The notes under the pieces are model-generated. The model was given only the letters and a program-made list of their open reading frames with translations. It did no database searches and had not been told where the DNA came from. Position numbers and translations under genes: made by a program. Positions 11,493 to 24,484 of a stretch of DNA of 64,000 nt are shown piece by piece. Numbering within the stretch: position 1 is the first letter of the stretch; each line of letters begins with the position of its first letter. This DNA comes from Cryptomeria japonica (Eukaryota > Streptophyta > Pinopsida > Cupressales > Cupressaceae): assembly GCF_030272615.1 (NCBI RefSeq), contig NC_081410.1:141201349-141265348 (forward strand), in the 5' to 3' direction.

Positions 11493-12623
11493 TGTAGAGG
11501 TGAAAAATTAGGGTTAGGGTTAAATTAAGATATTAAAACCACTAAGTAACCTAATTTACCAATACATTAAGGAGGGGAGAAATTCAATAGATATAGCCTC
11601 AATAAATCTATATTCTAATAAAATTCTAGGTCTCCTAGATGGGGCTCTATCCTCCTTCAATTGAATTGAATTGTTGATGATTAGAGTAAGATAGTGGATT
11701 ATTTAAGCAATTTGACAAAAATAGTGAGCTATAGTCATCGTACAGAGCCACCAACTTGTATATGAGAAAAACAAGATGATTTGGATATGTTGCCAAAAGT
11801 TCATCTTGATTTTTGGGACTGTGTTGCTCCAATTCACCCTAGTCCTCTAAATTTCTCGTTGTCAAAAGGTGAATTTGTTCATCTCTGTGAATCTTGTCGA
11901 TCCTTCTAAATGAAACTCTATACCTATTTCTGACACATAGAAAGAAGGAGAAATTTTTGGGAATAGGGGTTTGCCCCCAATTTTGGAATCAATCATGAAA
12001 TTAAATTCAAAGTGTAAATGATGTACTGTAGTGAAATACTTTCCTTTTGAGGGAAAGGTTGAAAATGAATGAAACACTGATGATATACCTTTAATGAATT
12101 TTTGTTTGTCTCCACCAAGGAATTAGGGTTTCATGTAGATTGTCTTCATAAAAAATATAACATGAATGTCATCTCCAATGCTTTAATCTTGATTTCCCTT
12201 TTGCTTCGAATGCTTGATAGAAGACTGATTGCTTGCTCACTTGAATTTGCTAAAGTGTAATTAAGATCTTGAATTTATGGATTAGGTCTAAATGAGAGGG
12301 GTAGACCTCCTTTTATACTTGTCGATAAAAAGAAAATTGAATTTATAACATAAGATAACACTAGATTTAGTTCCTTGTCCAAATTAGGTGACCGTTATGA
12401 GGCCCCAAAATGGGCCCTTTTTGAGAGGATCCTGGCATTGGGCGCCATGGTCCTGAAAATAAGGGCTCCAGGATCAAGGGGAGACAATGTAGATAGTGAA
12501 AAGTTGTGTTTGATAGTTGGTGTGAGCAGAATCAGTGTTGTAGTCAAGCCTTAGAGGATGAAACACCAAAGTGAGGCTTAAGTGAGGACAAAATTGTAGG
12601 CGATTAAAAGTTAAGACATTACA
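11493..12623 (-). repeat. LTR of the older gypsy copy (1131 bp)
   Basis: On the minus strand it starts TGTAATGTCTTAAC at 12623 and ends CTCTACA at 11493, followed after TTT by a decayed PBS (TGGTAAACTTGAC). It parallels the LTR at 59428-60697: a GC-rich GGCGCC-bearing word with GGCCCATTTTGGGG (12387-12480), then a TATA-like GTATAAAAGG (about 12310-12320), then the TACATTTTGGT end. The sequence is much diverged. Confidence 0.72.
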
Positions 12624-12744
12624 CTTATTATTTGTGCTCAATATTATGTACTATAGTTTTTAATTTTCCTTCTTTATTTCATTCACTTCTTTATACAAAA
12701 TGTGGTAAATCAATTGACAAAAAAAAGGGAGAGTAGAAACTATG

Positions 12745-15700
12745 GTGTTTATACATTGAAGGAAAAGTATGCACTACAATTCTAAGGTCCATTCTTGAAT
12801 ACTAATGAAGCTAATGAATATTATTATGCAAGTATTTTTTAAAGTAATTAAATTTATTTTTGTTGTGTGAATCTTTACAATTTATTGTGTAAATGTGTTG
12901 AGTTCTACCATTTCTACATTGTTAGATGATCTTTCATTAGACCACTATCCACATAGATCACATGATGTCACTACTTTTTTAACAAAGATAGATCAAAGTA
13001 TTAAAAGCTAATAATATTTTTAGGCATAGTTAATGCAAATCACTCAAATAATCCTCCAAGGTTACATATGTTCCAAAAAAAATTGAGAGATAATTACAAA
13101 AATTTAAGATATGATTTTTCATCATCTTCTAGTTGATATAGTTCATAAAAACACATGTCGACAAGAAGCCTTTGACAAATTTGATTTCACCAGTTAAACT
13201 CAAAATCTAATTGCACTATCTAGTAAGTCAAGTGCCTTAGCTAAGCCAACTTAGTTGTAAAATTCCTATACAAGGTTTGATGTAAGAATGAAGTATTATT
13301 TAGTTAATAATAATGAAACAATAGGAAGGGGTAATGACCCCACCAAGAAATGTCATTGACCAATTCTAACCTATCAATTTTACATATCCATGATGACATC
13401 GCTGGGATGTATTTTCTTTAGATAAGTATGATAAAATATATTAATATAAACATATGCAATCCACAAGTGACAAGTATTCAAAACAAGATCAAGCACATAA
13501 CAAGATTCTCCAAGCCACAAATGAGATGTCATTATATCCTTATATGAAACATGTCAATCTTCTTACACTTTTAAGTGTTTATATTAGAAAGTAATCCAAC
13601 ATTTTGATTAGATCAATCACTCTTGACCTAAACAATATAATGAACAAACAAATATGTAGTCATGAACCCAAATCAACATAACAAATTATTGATTGACAAC
13701 AAAAGGAGATTACACCTATTGAGAAGACCAATTGAAGTTAGTTACCTTATTTTTTGCCCCATGTGTTGTTCAAGCATGATAATAACCCACATCTCATGAT
13801 TTTATCCTTCTAGTCAAGAACATGATACCTAATTTCATAGATCAAACAAAAGATATAGTATATTATAATAAATTCCTTAAACTATTTGTATTTAAACCTT
13901 GACAATAAACAAATTATATTTAATCTATAATTAAATAATTACAAATAAGCCAAGATGCAATACACATCAAATTGATCAAACATTGAATTAAAAGATTAAT
14001 CAAAGACAAAATCCATCTTTTTTACATATTGGTTTCATCAAAATCAAATACATACAGTATAAAATTATTTAAATGACCTCATCATTAAAAAAATATAATT
14101 AATGTTAATTGTTAAATAAATAATTATTATGGTTGTTACAACCTCTTTTCTTCTTATGATTGAGGAGATGAATTATAATTTACTATCAATTTTAGGAAAT
14201 GAAGAGGACTTGATGGGCTCCTATATGTGTGGCCTCATAATGGTTTCTTTTCCTTTCTTATAGAAAACCTCTTCATTGGAATATGTAGATTCCTTGGGAG
14301 TATAAATGTCAATGTCCATAGTAAAGTAGCTTAATAAGAAAATAAATCACAAAGGACCTTGATGATTTTTCCTCGATGCACATATTTAAGTTAATGAACA
14401 ACAAAAGTCACAAATTTCACATGTTAAAAGGAACAAAATGGAAAAATAAGAACTTATTCATAACACACTTAAAAGAGGAAAATGATGTAAACAAAAGTAC
14501 TAATTAGTGTACCATTAAATCTATTCAATGATGATCTTAAATGGGCATAATCACATTAAATTTTATGAATACATAGATATTGATTAATGCATCTATTAAA
14601 TCGATTTGTAAGATACATGAGAATACCATTAGCAAAATTTTCATAATACTAGTCACATTAAGAGGGATATATAAATGGTCATAAAAGAGAGGGGATAGTA
14701 GCAACATTGGAGTTGGAGATCTAAGAAAAAATATGCATTGCAATTGTAAGGTCCATTCTTGAAAGCTATTGGAGCTCATGAATCTTATGATGAAAAATGT
14801 TTTAAAGTAATAAAAAAAAAAATTGTGTAAATATTTATAATTTATTGTGTGAATATTTTGAGTTCTATTGTTGCTACATGACTAGATGGTATTTCATCAA
14901 ACCACTATTCACATAGATCACAACATTTCACTTTTTTTACCAAAGCTAGAACAAAGAGTTAACAACTAATAATATTCCTAGGCATAATTTAAATGACTCA
15001 AACGAGCCTCAAAGGTATCCTAGGTCTCAAAAAAAGTAATATATTATTAAAACCATTTAAGGTATACTTGTTCATTATCTTTTAGTTGATGTGGTAGTTC
15101 ACAAAAAACACATGTTGACAAGAAGCCCTTGACAAATTTGGTTTTACTATTTCAAATCAAAATGTAATTGTACTATCTAGTAAGTCAAGTTCCTTAGCTA
15201 CATGCCAACTTAGTTAGAAAATTCGTATGTAAGGTGTGAGATAATAACAAAGTATTACTTAGTTCACAATAATGGAACAATGGGAAGGGGTAATGACCAC
15301 ACCAAGAAAGTTCATTGACCTATGCAAACCTATCAATTACACATATCCAGGATGGACATAACTTGTATATATTCTCTTTAGATAAGTAGGAAAAAAGTTA
15401 TTGGTGTAAACATATGTAAGCCACAATCAACAAGTACTTAAAACAATGATCACACACATGACAAGATTCTTCAAAACACAAGTGAGATTTCATTATATCT
15501 TTATGTGCAATATTTCAACCTTCCTATATTGTGAAGTGTTTATATGATCAATCACTCTTAAGATAAACAAGACATTAAACAAATAAACATGTACTCCTAA
15601 ATCTAAATAAATATAAAAAATTATCAATTAATGACCAAAAGGAGATGACACCTATCGAGAAGACCAATTAAAATTAGTTAACTTATTTTTTTCCTTGTGT

Positions 15701-18035
15701 GTCACACAAGCTCAATGATATCCTATCTGATGATATTCTCCTTCTAGTTAAGTACATGGTACCTCATATCATAGCTCAAACAGAAGATATAGTTAGTAGG
15801 TCATAATAAATTTACATAAACTATGTATAGTTAAAATTTAACAATAAACCATTTAGATACAATCACTAATTAAATCTTAACAAACTAGCCAAGAAGTAAT
15901 ACACATCAAGTTAATAAAATATTGAATTAAAAGATTGATCAAAACCAAAATTGAATTCTTTTTCTTTTCTTTTTTTTCATATTGTTCTCATCAAAATCAA
16001 ATACATAAAATATAAAATTATTTAAATGCCCTAGTCATTAAAAAATTACAATTAATGTCATTATTAATTAGTAATTATTCTATGTGCTACAACTTTTTTT
16101 CTTGTGATTAGGAAGAAAAATTATTCTTTGCAATCATTTTTTGGGATACTTTAAGAGATAATGAAGGGGACTCCATGGTCTTCCATACTTGTGGCATCAC
16201 AATGGTTTATTTTCCTTTATTATGAGAAATATCTTCATTAAAATATGTGGATTCTTTGAGAGCATGAATATAAATGTCCGTAGAAAAATAACTCAAATAA
16301 AAAATAAATCACATACTGTTGGTAGCAACAATGCAGGAAAACTGAGGGGGGTGAATCAATTTTCACCAAAATCAAGAAAATTAACCTTAACTTTAGATCT
16401 GATCAAGAACAACAATAGCAAATATAAGCACCACATCAACAACACACATAACACACAATTTTTTGACATGGAAAACTCGGTTAAGGGAAAAACCACAGTG
16501 GGAACCTACCCACAATATGATGATACTCTGTAGTAGTATGTGTAAATATTACAATGGGGAATGCACATGCATTCAGGAACATTGCCTAGAGCTTAATGCT
16601 CAGAAACAACAAAGGGCTACAACCCTGGGAAGGCTCACTGCCTTACAAAGATTGAACAATCCAGATTACATGAACTGAAAGAATAGCATCTCCAAATGCC
16701 TAATTACAGTTTTGGTTAAGCACATTGTCTACACAACAACACTTCTCTGCTCTTCTCCACTACCGAAAGATAAATTTGCTTGTTCACACATACAATACTC
16801 TCACAGATCGTAGACACAACTGTAGGCGCACATCTTACATGATTACAACACTTACTTATACAAATCATCAACCTTAACCTCAAGGTTGGCTCAACACATA
16901 AGACCTAATTACAAAATTACATCACATGATACATAAATCCATATGGGGACCAATACAATGTCGATAAGGATATAGCGTGGACCCAAATCAAATCCTCCAA
17001 TATGCAACATCATCAAATAACTTGCCAAGATCATCCGCAACACACAACAACCGTCGGGTCAGCCAGAAAGTCGTATAACATGAAAAAAACCACCACACCA
17101 ATAAAATCATTAATAACACACCACGATCAACACTGACCACCAAAACACATAGAACATGATGAGAGAACATCAACAAGCAACGTGAATTCCTCCATGATAA
17201 CCACAACAACTCGGATAACAAGAATCATCATTATTTCATCACCATAGATCAAGAACACCAACAAAAAACTGAAAGATATGCTTGTGAAGTTCCAAATCAT
17301 GAACCACCTGAACTGAGGACACACATGAATGTCCCAAACATTCTCCAAAATCCACACAACATAAGGAATCAATTATGGAGCAATACAATCCAGAAATCAC
17401 AACTCTGCAATACATAACCAACAAAAAAACCAATCACCATACTGGATCACACAACTCGACCAAATCACCTTCCAAAACATTGAAACTCATACTAAATCAA
17501 ATAGAGATAAGTATCTCAAAACCCATTACTCTACATCAGTACATCTACAACCAAACCAACTCAACTCTCTGCAACAAACCAATTCTCTGCAACTTAGGAA
17601 TATGTTGACATCAATGACAACAACACAAACCAACAACTCTAATATCCAACACATGCGACCAAGATAATTATTCTTCATGAACATATTTTTTAAGTTAAGG
17701 AATTAAAAATATCATAACCCTCACATGTTCAAGCCATTTTGTACCAAGTGCAATATTAAACATTTTTGAAGGAACAAAAAAAAAAAAAATAAGAACTTCT
17801 TTGTAACCCCCTTAAAGATGAAAATGATGCAACCTAAAGTATTAATTATTGTATCATTAAATCCCTTTTAAGATGACCCTAAATGAGCATAATCACATCA
17901 AAAGTTATGAATACACAAATGCTAATTGATACATCTACTAAATTGATTTATAAGATTTATGAGAACACCATTTGAAAATTTTCCATAGACACCACTAGTT
18001 ACATAAAGTAGAATATAAGAATGATCATAAAATAT
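12745..18035. repeat. Diverged tandem duplication, unit about 2 kb
   Basis: Copy 1 (about 12745-14697) and copy 2 (about 14698-16316 plus 17652-18035) share many blocks: AAGGTCCATTCTTGAA (12784, 14748), the CACATAGATCACA region (12950, 14909), ACAAGAAGCC (13158, 15118), CTATCTAGTAAGTCAAG (13217, 15174) and GGGCATAATCACAT (14537, 17888). Copy 2 is split by a solo LTR. No coding capacity was seen. Both copies are very AT-rich and heavily mutated. Their origin, whether an old element or unique DNA, is unknown. Confidence 0.75.
16317..17651 (-). repeat. Solo copia-type LTR (about 1335 bp)
   Basis: Begins TGTTGGTAGCAACAATG and ends ATATCCAACA. Near the start it has the GAGGGGGGTGAATCA word shared with the copia LTRs at 20765 and 38341. 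It also has the GGAAAA...CCACAGTGGGAACC and TGCCTAGAGCTTAATGCTC words seen in the LTR at 57290-58359. Flanks are CATAC (16312-16316) and CATGC (17652-17656), an imperfect 5-bp target duplication. The paralogous unoccupied site is in copy 1 of the tandem duplication (about 14345). No internal region is present. Confidence 0.75.
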
Positions 18036-20055
18036 CTCTTTATCAAAAAATGCAATCAATAGTGTATCATGAGAAGGATAAAAACCTCTAGAATGTTTCA
18101 TCCCCACAAAACATCCCTTTGTAAATGTGAAAAGGAACCAACATGTTAATTGAAAACATTTCCATCCATGTGCACATGTTCCATATTATTATGTAGATGA
18201 TTGATACCTATTGGAAACACATTGTTAGATTTAGTGTGTTAAGATAAAAGATAAATATGAATATGCAAATTTGATTAGGTGAAATAATTGAATGTTTGCC
18301 TCAACCATTAACACTATCAACATGTATAACATTATTATCTATCAAATTGTGTACCTTTTTCTTTGAAGCCACAAAATCTTATGTGATAGCCATTAACCAT
18401 ATAATTTTTTTCATAGTTTTGAACATTTATGTAGATATAAATATAAAAAATAATAAGCCAACAAACAAGTATCAAATTAACTAATAATGATACTTAACTT
18501 CTTATAAAATTCACATTTAAATAACAACAGAGAAATTCTTACATGAAACCAATGATTAAAACTTTTGTATTGCTCTAATATGCCCAGCCTTAACTCTCTT
18601 CATATTCAAATATGTAAAGTTTCTATTATAATAAACATGCCTTCACCAATAACTATATATCATGTGGCTCTATATAAAGTTTCTATTATAATAAACATGT
18701 CTTCACCAATAACTACTTTATGATTTATTTTTAAAACAACCTCAACTCTTCACATATAGAACTTAAAGCGATGACATGTTGTGATCAGAATACCAACTAT
18801 TTGTCCTTTTTTGTTTAATTTTGAATTTTGGCAAATAATATTTCATTTATGTTCCTATGGGCTAATGAGGCAAAAAATAAATAAAAGATTTAATATTTAT
18901 TACTGTATATTCAATTCCATTAACAAAAGGACAAATAAATATTTAATAATGTTTTCATAAGATCAAATGTGATGTTGGAAAATGTGTCCCTTGAGTTTTA
19001 TAAATGAGAAGTAAATTACACTTTCATAAGGAAAAATAAGGTGTTGGAAAATGTTTCATTTAAGTGAGCAATTGAAGAAAGCAAATGGAAGGGTTTGGGG
19101 GCAATTTTCAAGGGTCATGCAACTTAATAGTCATTTTGGGCGCCCATCTCTTAAAGATTGGCTATAAATATGGTTGTTTGGGTCATTTGGGGGTATGTTG
19201 ATTATTATCTCGTCTCTCATATTTGCATATTTGCAAACAACTTCTTTAGTGGACAAAAACGTGTTGGAGTGGAAGGCTTGTGGATGAAAATCCATGATTC
19301 TGGGGTGATCAGAGGACAAAAATCCTTTGGTTGTAGAGGACATTCTTATCTAGAGATTGGATTTGGGCTAAATGAAATTTGTGAGATTGATTGTTTCTTG
19401 TTGTCAATATTTAGTGGCTCTTCGAGTGTTAATTTCAGTGATTTTCAAGCATAGTTGCATGGATTTCTGGTTGTATTGAGTTTGGGGATGTGATATAGCA
19501 GAACACTAGCGTTATTATTGTTGTAATTAGATTTATATGCTAGTATTTTCTTTTGGCATTTGAAATGATGGGAAATGAGATCTTAACCTAGAGACATAAA
19601 CTAAGATCCCAAATAAATATCATTCATTAGAGGAAATAGCCACCAAGATTCAACTTCAATCTTAAATGAGAGTTAAATGTTGTGTATGATTATTTCCTCT
19701 TTTTCTTGGGTTCATATGATTTGACGTGAATAAGAAATGACTAGGTACGATAATGCAAAATTAAGAATTTTCAACATAAACAGATAGATATAGAACTGAA
19801 AGTAAACTGATCAGAAGTATAGATCTGGAAATGAGGTGTAGAGATTAGAGAGGAACCTATTACGAAAATATGGAGTTGAAAGTGTGGTCAAGTGTGCTAA
19901 GGTGCCCTAGACTTGGAGGTGCTTCCATTAGCTAAAATTTTAGATTTTAGATCATGATGCTTTGTGGATCATTACCTCCAAAATCTGGCCAAAAAATGTT
20001 GGTCACATGTGCGAATTGACATTGATCAAGTGTTTTTGCATGTTCGAAGCCTAGA
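18036..20055. other. AT-rich region, no supported gene
   Basis: No gene was supported. 18470-18800 resembles the satellite-flanking sequence at 29430-29700 and 30230-30480 (shared TTGCTCTAATATGCCC-like and CTTCTATTATAA-like words) and holds a roughly 58-bp duplication (about 18618 and 18676, TAAAGTTTCTATTATAATAAACATG). 19131-19500 contains CTATAAATA (19161) and may be a decayed plus-strand LTR. The 98-residue open frame at 19158-19454 has no recognisable motif. Confidence 0.5.
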
Positions 20056-20764
20056 ACTATTCATCTCAGTCCACTCTCTACAAATTTGCAACTTTCTACT
20101 ATCATATTTTTAACCTACACATAGGGACAAGGGAAAATGGTTGTGTCGTATAGGGGCTTACCTAAGTCAAACCCCATGTTGGTGTTTCCACCTCCATAAT
20201 AGCTATGATGATGAGAAAGAGAACTTTCCCCTAGTAAGGCAAAGGCTAAATCAGAAATGGAATGTTGAATTGACAAGCTTATACCTTAGGATCGATAATG
20301 GTGGTGATGCAACACTATTTAGACAAATGCTCAAAGTGTTGATCCAATAACATGACAAATCATAAAAAATCCATCATGAAGGCGTACTTGGAAATAAGAT
20401 GTTGTAGCTTGATGCTCTTTGCACTCATATTTTCTCTTGAATGAAGGAATTAGGAATTCTTAAACATAGCTTATCGATTGTCAATTAGGAATTAGAATGA
20501 GATTTCTCATCACATTTAGGCCAACTTCCAATAGTCATATCAAAATATCAATATTGTCACAAATGGTGGGAACCGACACACTAGAATATTCAAATTTGGG
20601 CCCCTTTTGGATGGACTAAGGCACTAGGTACCATAGTCCAGTAGGACCAGGGTGCTTTCGTGGAACTATTTGTCTCAGTCCACTCTCTACAAATATACAA
20701 CCTTCTATTGTTAGATTTTTAACCGGCATGTAGAGAAGAGGGGAAAATGGTTGTGTTGTATAGG
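20056..20764. repeat. 605-bp tandem duplication of gypsy-LTR-like DNA, left part
   Basis: Copy 1 (20056-20660) and copy 2 (20661-20764, continuing at 28730) both start at GAACTATT and CTCAGTCCACTCTCTACAAAT. They share AAAATGGTTGTGT, then the site GTATAGGGGCTT. Copy 2 is interrupted by the copia element at that site; copy 1 (20150-20165) keeps it uninterrupted. The word GGACTAAGGCACTAGGTACCATAGTCC in reverse complement resembles the GGCGCC-rich words of the gypsy LTR at 59608-59700, so the host DNA is probably an old minus-strand gypsy LTR. Confidence 0.8.
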
Positions 20765-23443
20765 TGTTAGACACAACGCACCACTGAGAGGGGGGTGAAT
20801 CAGTGGTTCTTAATATTTTACCCTTAACTAACTTATGTGTGTATACCGGTTATGGGATCTAACACAATGGAGACATATCGGTTAGTGAGGAGACCAACTC
20901 AAAATAATCACACACTAAGAGGCATCTCCTAACACCAGGATGTAAGAGGAAAACACAAGATGGGAAAAACCTCAGTGAGCAATGTTTCTAGAGTCTACTG
21001 CTCCAATCCAACCTCACAATGAAAACATTGTTACAAAGTTTAGGGCACCAACCCAAGGAGCACCAACCCCTGACTTTAGGGCAGCAACCCAAGGAGCTAC
21101 AACCCCTACTTGATTTATGGGCTACAACCCAAAGGAGCACCAACCCCTATCTTTAGGGCACCAACCCAAGGAGCTACAACCCCTGCACCGAGATACAACT
21201 CAGTGTTCACAATGTAAACTTCAATTACAAAAGTAGTTATCTAGCTACAAGTGGATTTTGTAACAACTCAATACAATCTCCCCTGTCGGTAAGGTATCTC
21301 CGCAACCTTACTAGTTCTCTGCTCACTTTGACTGAATCTTCACCAACTCAGTCGCTGTCCTGTTGGATCTTCTCTTCTCACTCACTACTCTCTCTTCTCA
21401 CTGTTGCTTCTTATCGGTTCACCTTCCTCTTTGTTGATTCTCACTTCCTTCAGCTCTCTGCTGCTTTCCACTAGTACTATACTTAGCCGGTTCTATGTCT
21501 GCCTACTCTACATCTTCCTTCACCTTTTCTCTGTCGGTATGGACACTACCAGTTCTGCTCTTCTACCAATTGAACACTTCAACCCGATTCTCCTTCACTC
21601 TTACTCTCTTCTCAGATACTCATTGAGCACTTGGTTGTTTTTCTCTTACTTGTAGAAGTATCACACTTCACAGTAGCACAATATTCTTCTCTACAACAAC
21701 ACTTCACTATCCCTTTGGCTTGCATATTTATAACCCAAACTTCCTGCCAAAAACCAATTCAAACTTGGCGCCTTAGGGTTTTCTCCACTGATCATGAGGC
21801 ACATTGAATCCAATCAAATTTGATCAGATCACAACTCTGAGACGACTACCTACAAATTTCTACCAATATCGTGTCTTCCACAACACACCTTCCTTCTTCA
21901 GCAGCCTGCAATCAATCTTTTAGCTTTTCTCAGTCAATCACCATAAATGGCCCAACTGTCTACTTCGCCTACTTCGATCTACACAATCAACTTGTCCTGG
22001 ATCTCAAGATGCACAACTTTGCAACTCTACCTCGAGCTTCGTAGTCACCATTAATGTTGGACCAATCACAACTACCTCATCGACCTGTGCATGTTTCATC
22101 CACCACTTCATGTACGTTTGCCATTTCATCCTCACGTGGCATCATTGTCGATATCCACCTCATCACACTGTTATGTCGGTTCATACCTAGTCACCGAACA
22201 CACAAATAACCATTTTCATCTACCCATAAACAAATCCTACTGGCATATGACACCTTGCCAGTTGTCCTTCTTGTCAAGACCTTTCCTGATCTGCTGGTGT
22301 AACCCTCAAACCGGTCTTTAGATATGTCAATCCAACACATGCACATTCTCATTAGGTAGGAGTCTTCTGCACCTACACCTTGCCTATATTATTGGTGGGA
22401 TTACATATTGGTTACCACTCTTGATGACACCATGTCATCAACACTCGACAAACTCCATCTTTATCAGGTGAGAACCTTCTCTTCCTTATCTCTTCTCTAA
22501 TATTTCACTGGTTGACATAACATGTCAACTATCACCAATGCGGATTCAGGTAGATGTGTATGGTGATGGACAACATACTTTCCTTCTTGTCGATAAGACA
22601 CATTGATGACACCAAGTCATCACAGTCCAACTATTTTGCATCAACCTTCCTTCAGCATCTCAGTATCCCATGTATATTCCTGCAGAATCACTAGCATTCT
22701 TCTTCATCAACCTGGTTCTACTCTCATCTGGTTTGTCAAGATGACAAACACACCATCTCAACTCCTCATTCTTCCTTCACTGTCCTGGTAGTACACCTTG
22801 CCTATCCAGTGTGCATTTCTGATCTCATACTCTGGAGGCTTCCTCATCTTCCACTTGTACAACCGGTATTTGCATTCAATCACCTGCCTATCTTAGAGAA
22901 TCATTCTGGTGGTACAAGTATGACATTACTGAGGGGAGTATGCATCATCCACATGACATATGTCATCCCGCACACAGAGGGAACATACTTTGTCAACCTA
23001 TCACCAAGCTTGTGATAGATTCTTCATCCAGTGGGAGTCCTGCTAGTTATCCTTACACTAGAAATCTGGTGGCCTGCTCATACTTCCACTTCTCCTCTAG
23101 TGTACCAAACAGTATTCTACCACTTCAGCATTACCAATGCTCATCATGTAATCTCTTCACCTCGGTTGTATGCAACATCATATCAACAACCCTTTTCCAG
23201 AGTGGTCACATTACTGTCCATCAATCATACCGGTATATTCTGGTTCCTCCTTCTACATGAAGATGGTCACCTAGTTGTCACCAATGACAACACATCAACT
23301 CTTCTCCCAAACTTGTCCATCTTCTATACTAGGTGACATCAAACTCTAATGCCAACAACCTCTTGTTCACTAGTTGACATCAATGTCAGTGATATCAGTA
23401 ACATCCTATACCGGTTGACATCAATGACAACACAATGCCAACA
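20765..23443 (-). repeat. 3' LTR of the gag-only copia element (2679 bp)
   Basis: Starts TGTTAGACACAACG and ends AATGCCAACA. It contains a minisatellite of about 30-36 bp (about 21045-21190; units of GGGCACCAACCCAAGGAGC and CTACAACCCCT) and many CCGGT words. It has one more minisatellite unit than the right LTR. Open frames inside (for example 21404-21655 and 22940-23336) recur in the other LTR but show no domain and are not treated as genes. Confidence 0.88.
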
Positions 23444-23456
23444 ATCTCCCCCTTTG
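23444..23456 (-). other. Polypurine tract next to the 3' LTR
   Basis: On the minus strand CCAAAGGGGGAGAT abuts the LTR TGTTGG end: the PPT that primes plus-strand DNA. A second CTCCCCCTTTGACAATAATGGC tract lies at about 23504-23525, giving the multiple-PPT layout known for Sireviruses. Confidence 0.8.
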
Positions 23457-24484
23457 GCATTGATGTCAACTCATGTAGTATCCGGTATACTACAATAACT
23501 TTCTCCCCCTTTGACAATAATGGCAAAGGGCACTGTCAGGATAACAATCCTCCTTGTTTCTATGAAGCACTGACAAGAATAATTCTCCCCTTATTACCGG
23601 GTGCATCTCCCTCTTTGAGGATTAAGCACGACATCATCTCATACATCAACACTTGAGATGGAAAGCTTAGGTACCAAACAACTCTTTACAGCAAACACCG
23701 GTCTCTCTCCTTCTTTGAGCATCTACTTGATCCACTTCTATGTTTAGTCTATTTGATATCAATCTGAGGATATAGCTCTGAACTCCCCTTGAACCATAGA
23801 TTTCTGGTCTTCATTTCTCATATGCCAGATTTCAAAATGGTACTCACCTTAGTACCTGTAACCTCTACCATCATGACCAGCAGGTCACCTATCCAACCGG
23901 CTGACTCATAACGATACATCCTCATGAGATCAGCTAGCAAACCAATACATGTCATTCAGGTCATTTCCAATAACACCTGAGACATAACCACATCCATTCA
24001 GGCCATCAGAGTTACTGCAATGATCCCTCAACATCATTGACTTACATAACCTACAACATTGAGTAACATCCATGCTGATAACATGCTGCACATTCTGGTC
24101 TCTTGTTTCTTCTGGGACACTTTCCTCTTTGCTTTTATCTCCCGGTTCCAAATGCCTTTGCTACCATTCCTTTCACCTATAGCAATAAACTATCTTCCAT
24201 GTGTAGTTAAGGTGATACCTATACACACATTGCCATCTTATTTTCTTCCTCTTGCCGGTAGCAGCTTGTTCATCTGCTTGACCACTTTCAACTAAGGGGT
24301 GAATGATCTGATCAATATGTGACTCCCCCTAAGTCCTACAACTCCTTTAAACTATAGGAGATATCACTTGTGCATTAAATGCACAAAGCTGGTCCATGGT
24401 CCTCTTTTCTTGCTTCTTCCTCCATGCCTACTTGGTCTCACTCTTCTTCCCCTTTTCAGCCCGGGGAGCAGGTTTCATCTTCTC
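23457..24484 (-). other. Internal region between gag and 3' LTR, no pol
   Basis: About 1 kb where pol should be, in an element with otherwise complete ends. The minus-strand frames are short; the longest from an ATG (24151-23930, 73 residues) shows no known motif. No DSG protease, HHCC, DDE, YVDD or RNase H words were found. It may be the scar of a pol deletion or a sequence peculiar to this family. Confidence 0.55.

Larger units (their letters stand above)
10402..12623 (-). mobile_element. Older Ty3/gypsy copy interrupted by the Tat-like element
   Basis: Minus-strand remnant with LTR (12623-11493), degenerate PBS, short leader (11492-10979) and the first about 190 codons of gag. Gag, LTR ends and PBS spacing all match the plus-strand element at 59428-64000, so the two belong to one family. 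At 10401 the 5' LTR of the Tat-like element begins; the rest of this copy should lie beyond the window start. The leader is AT-rich with a 180-bp near-duplicate segment (about 11160-11260 and 11310-11430). Confidence 0.8.
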
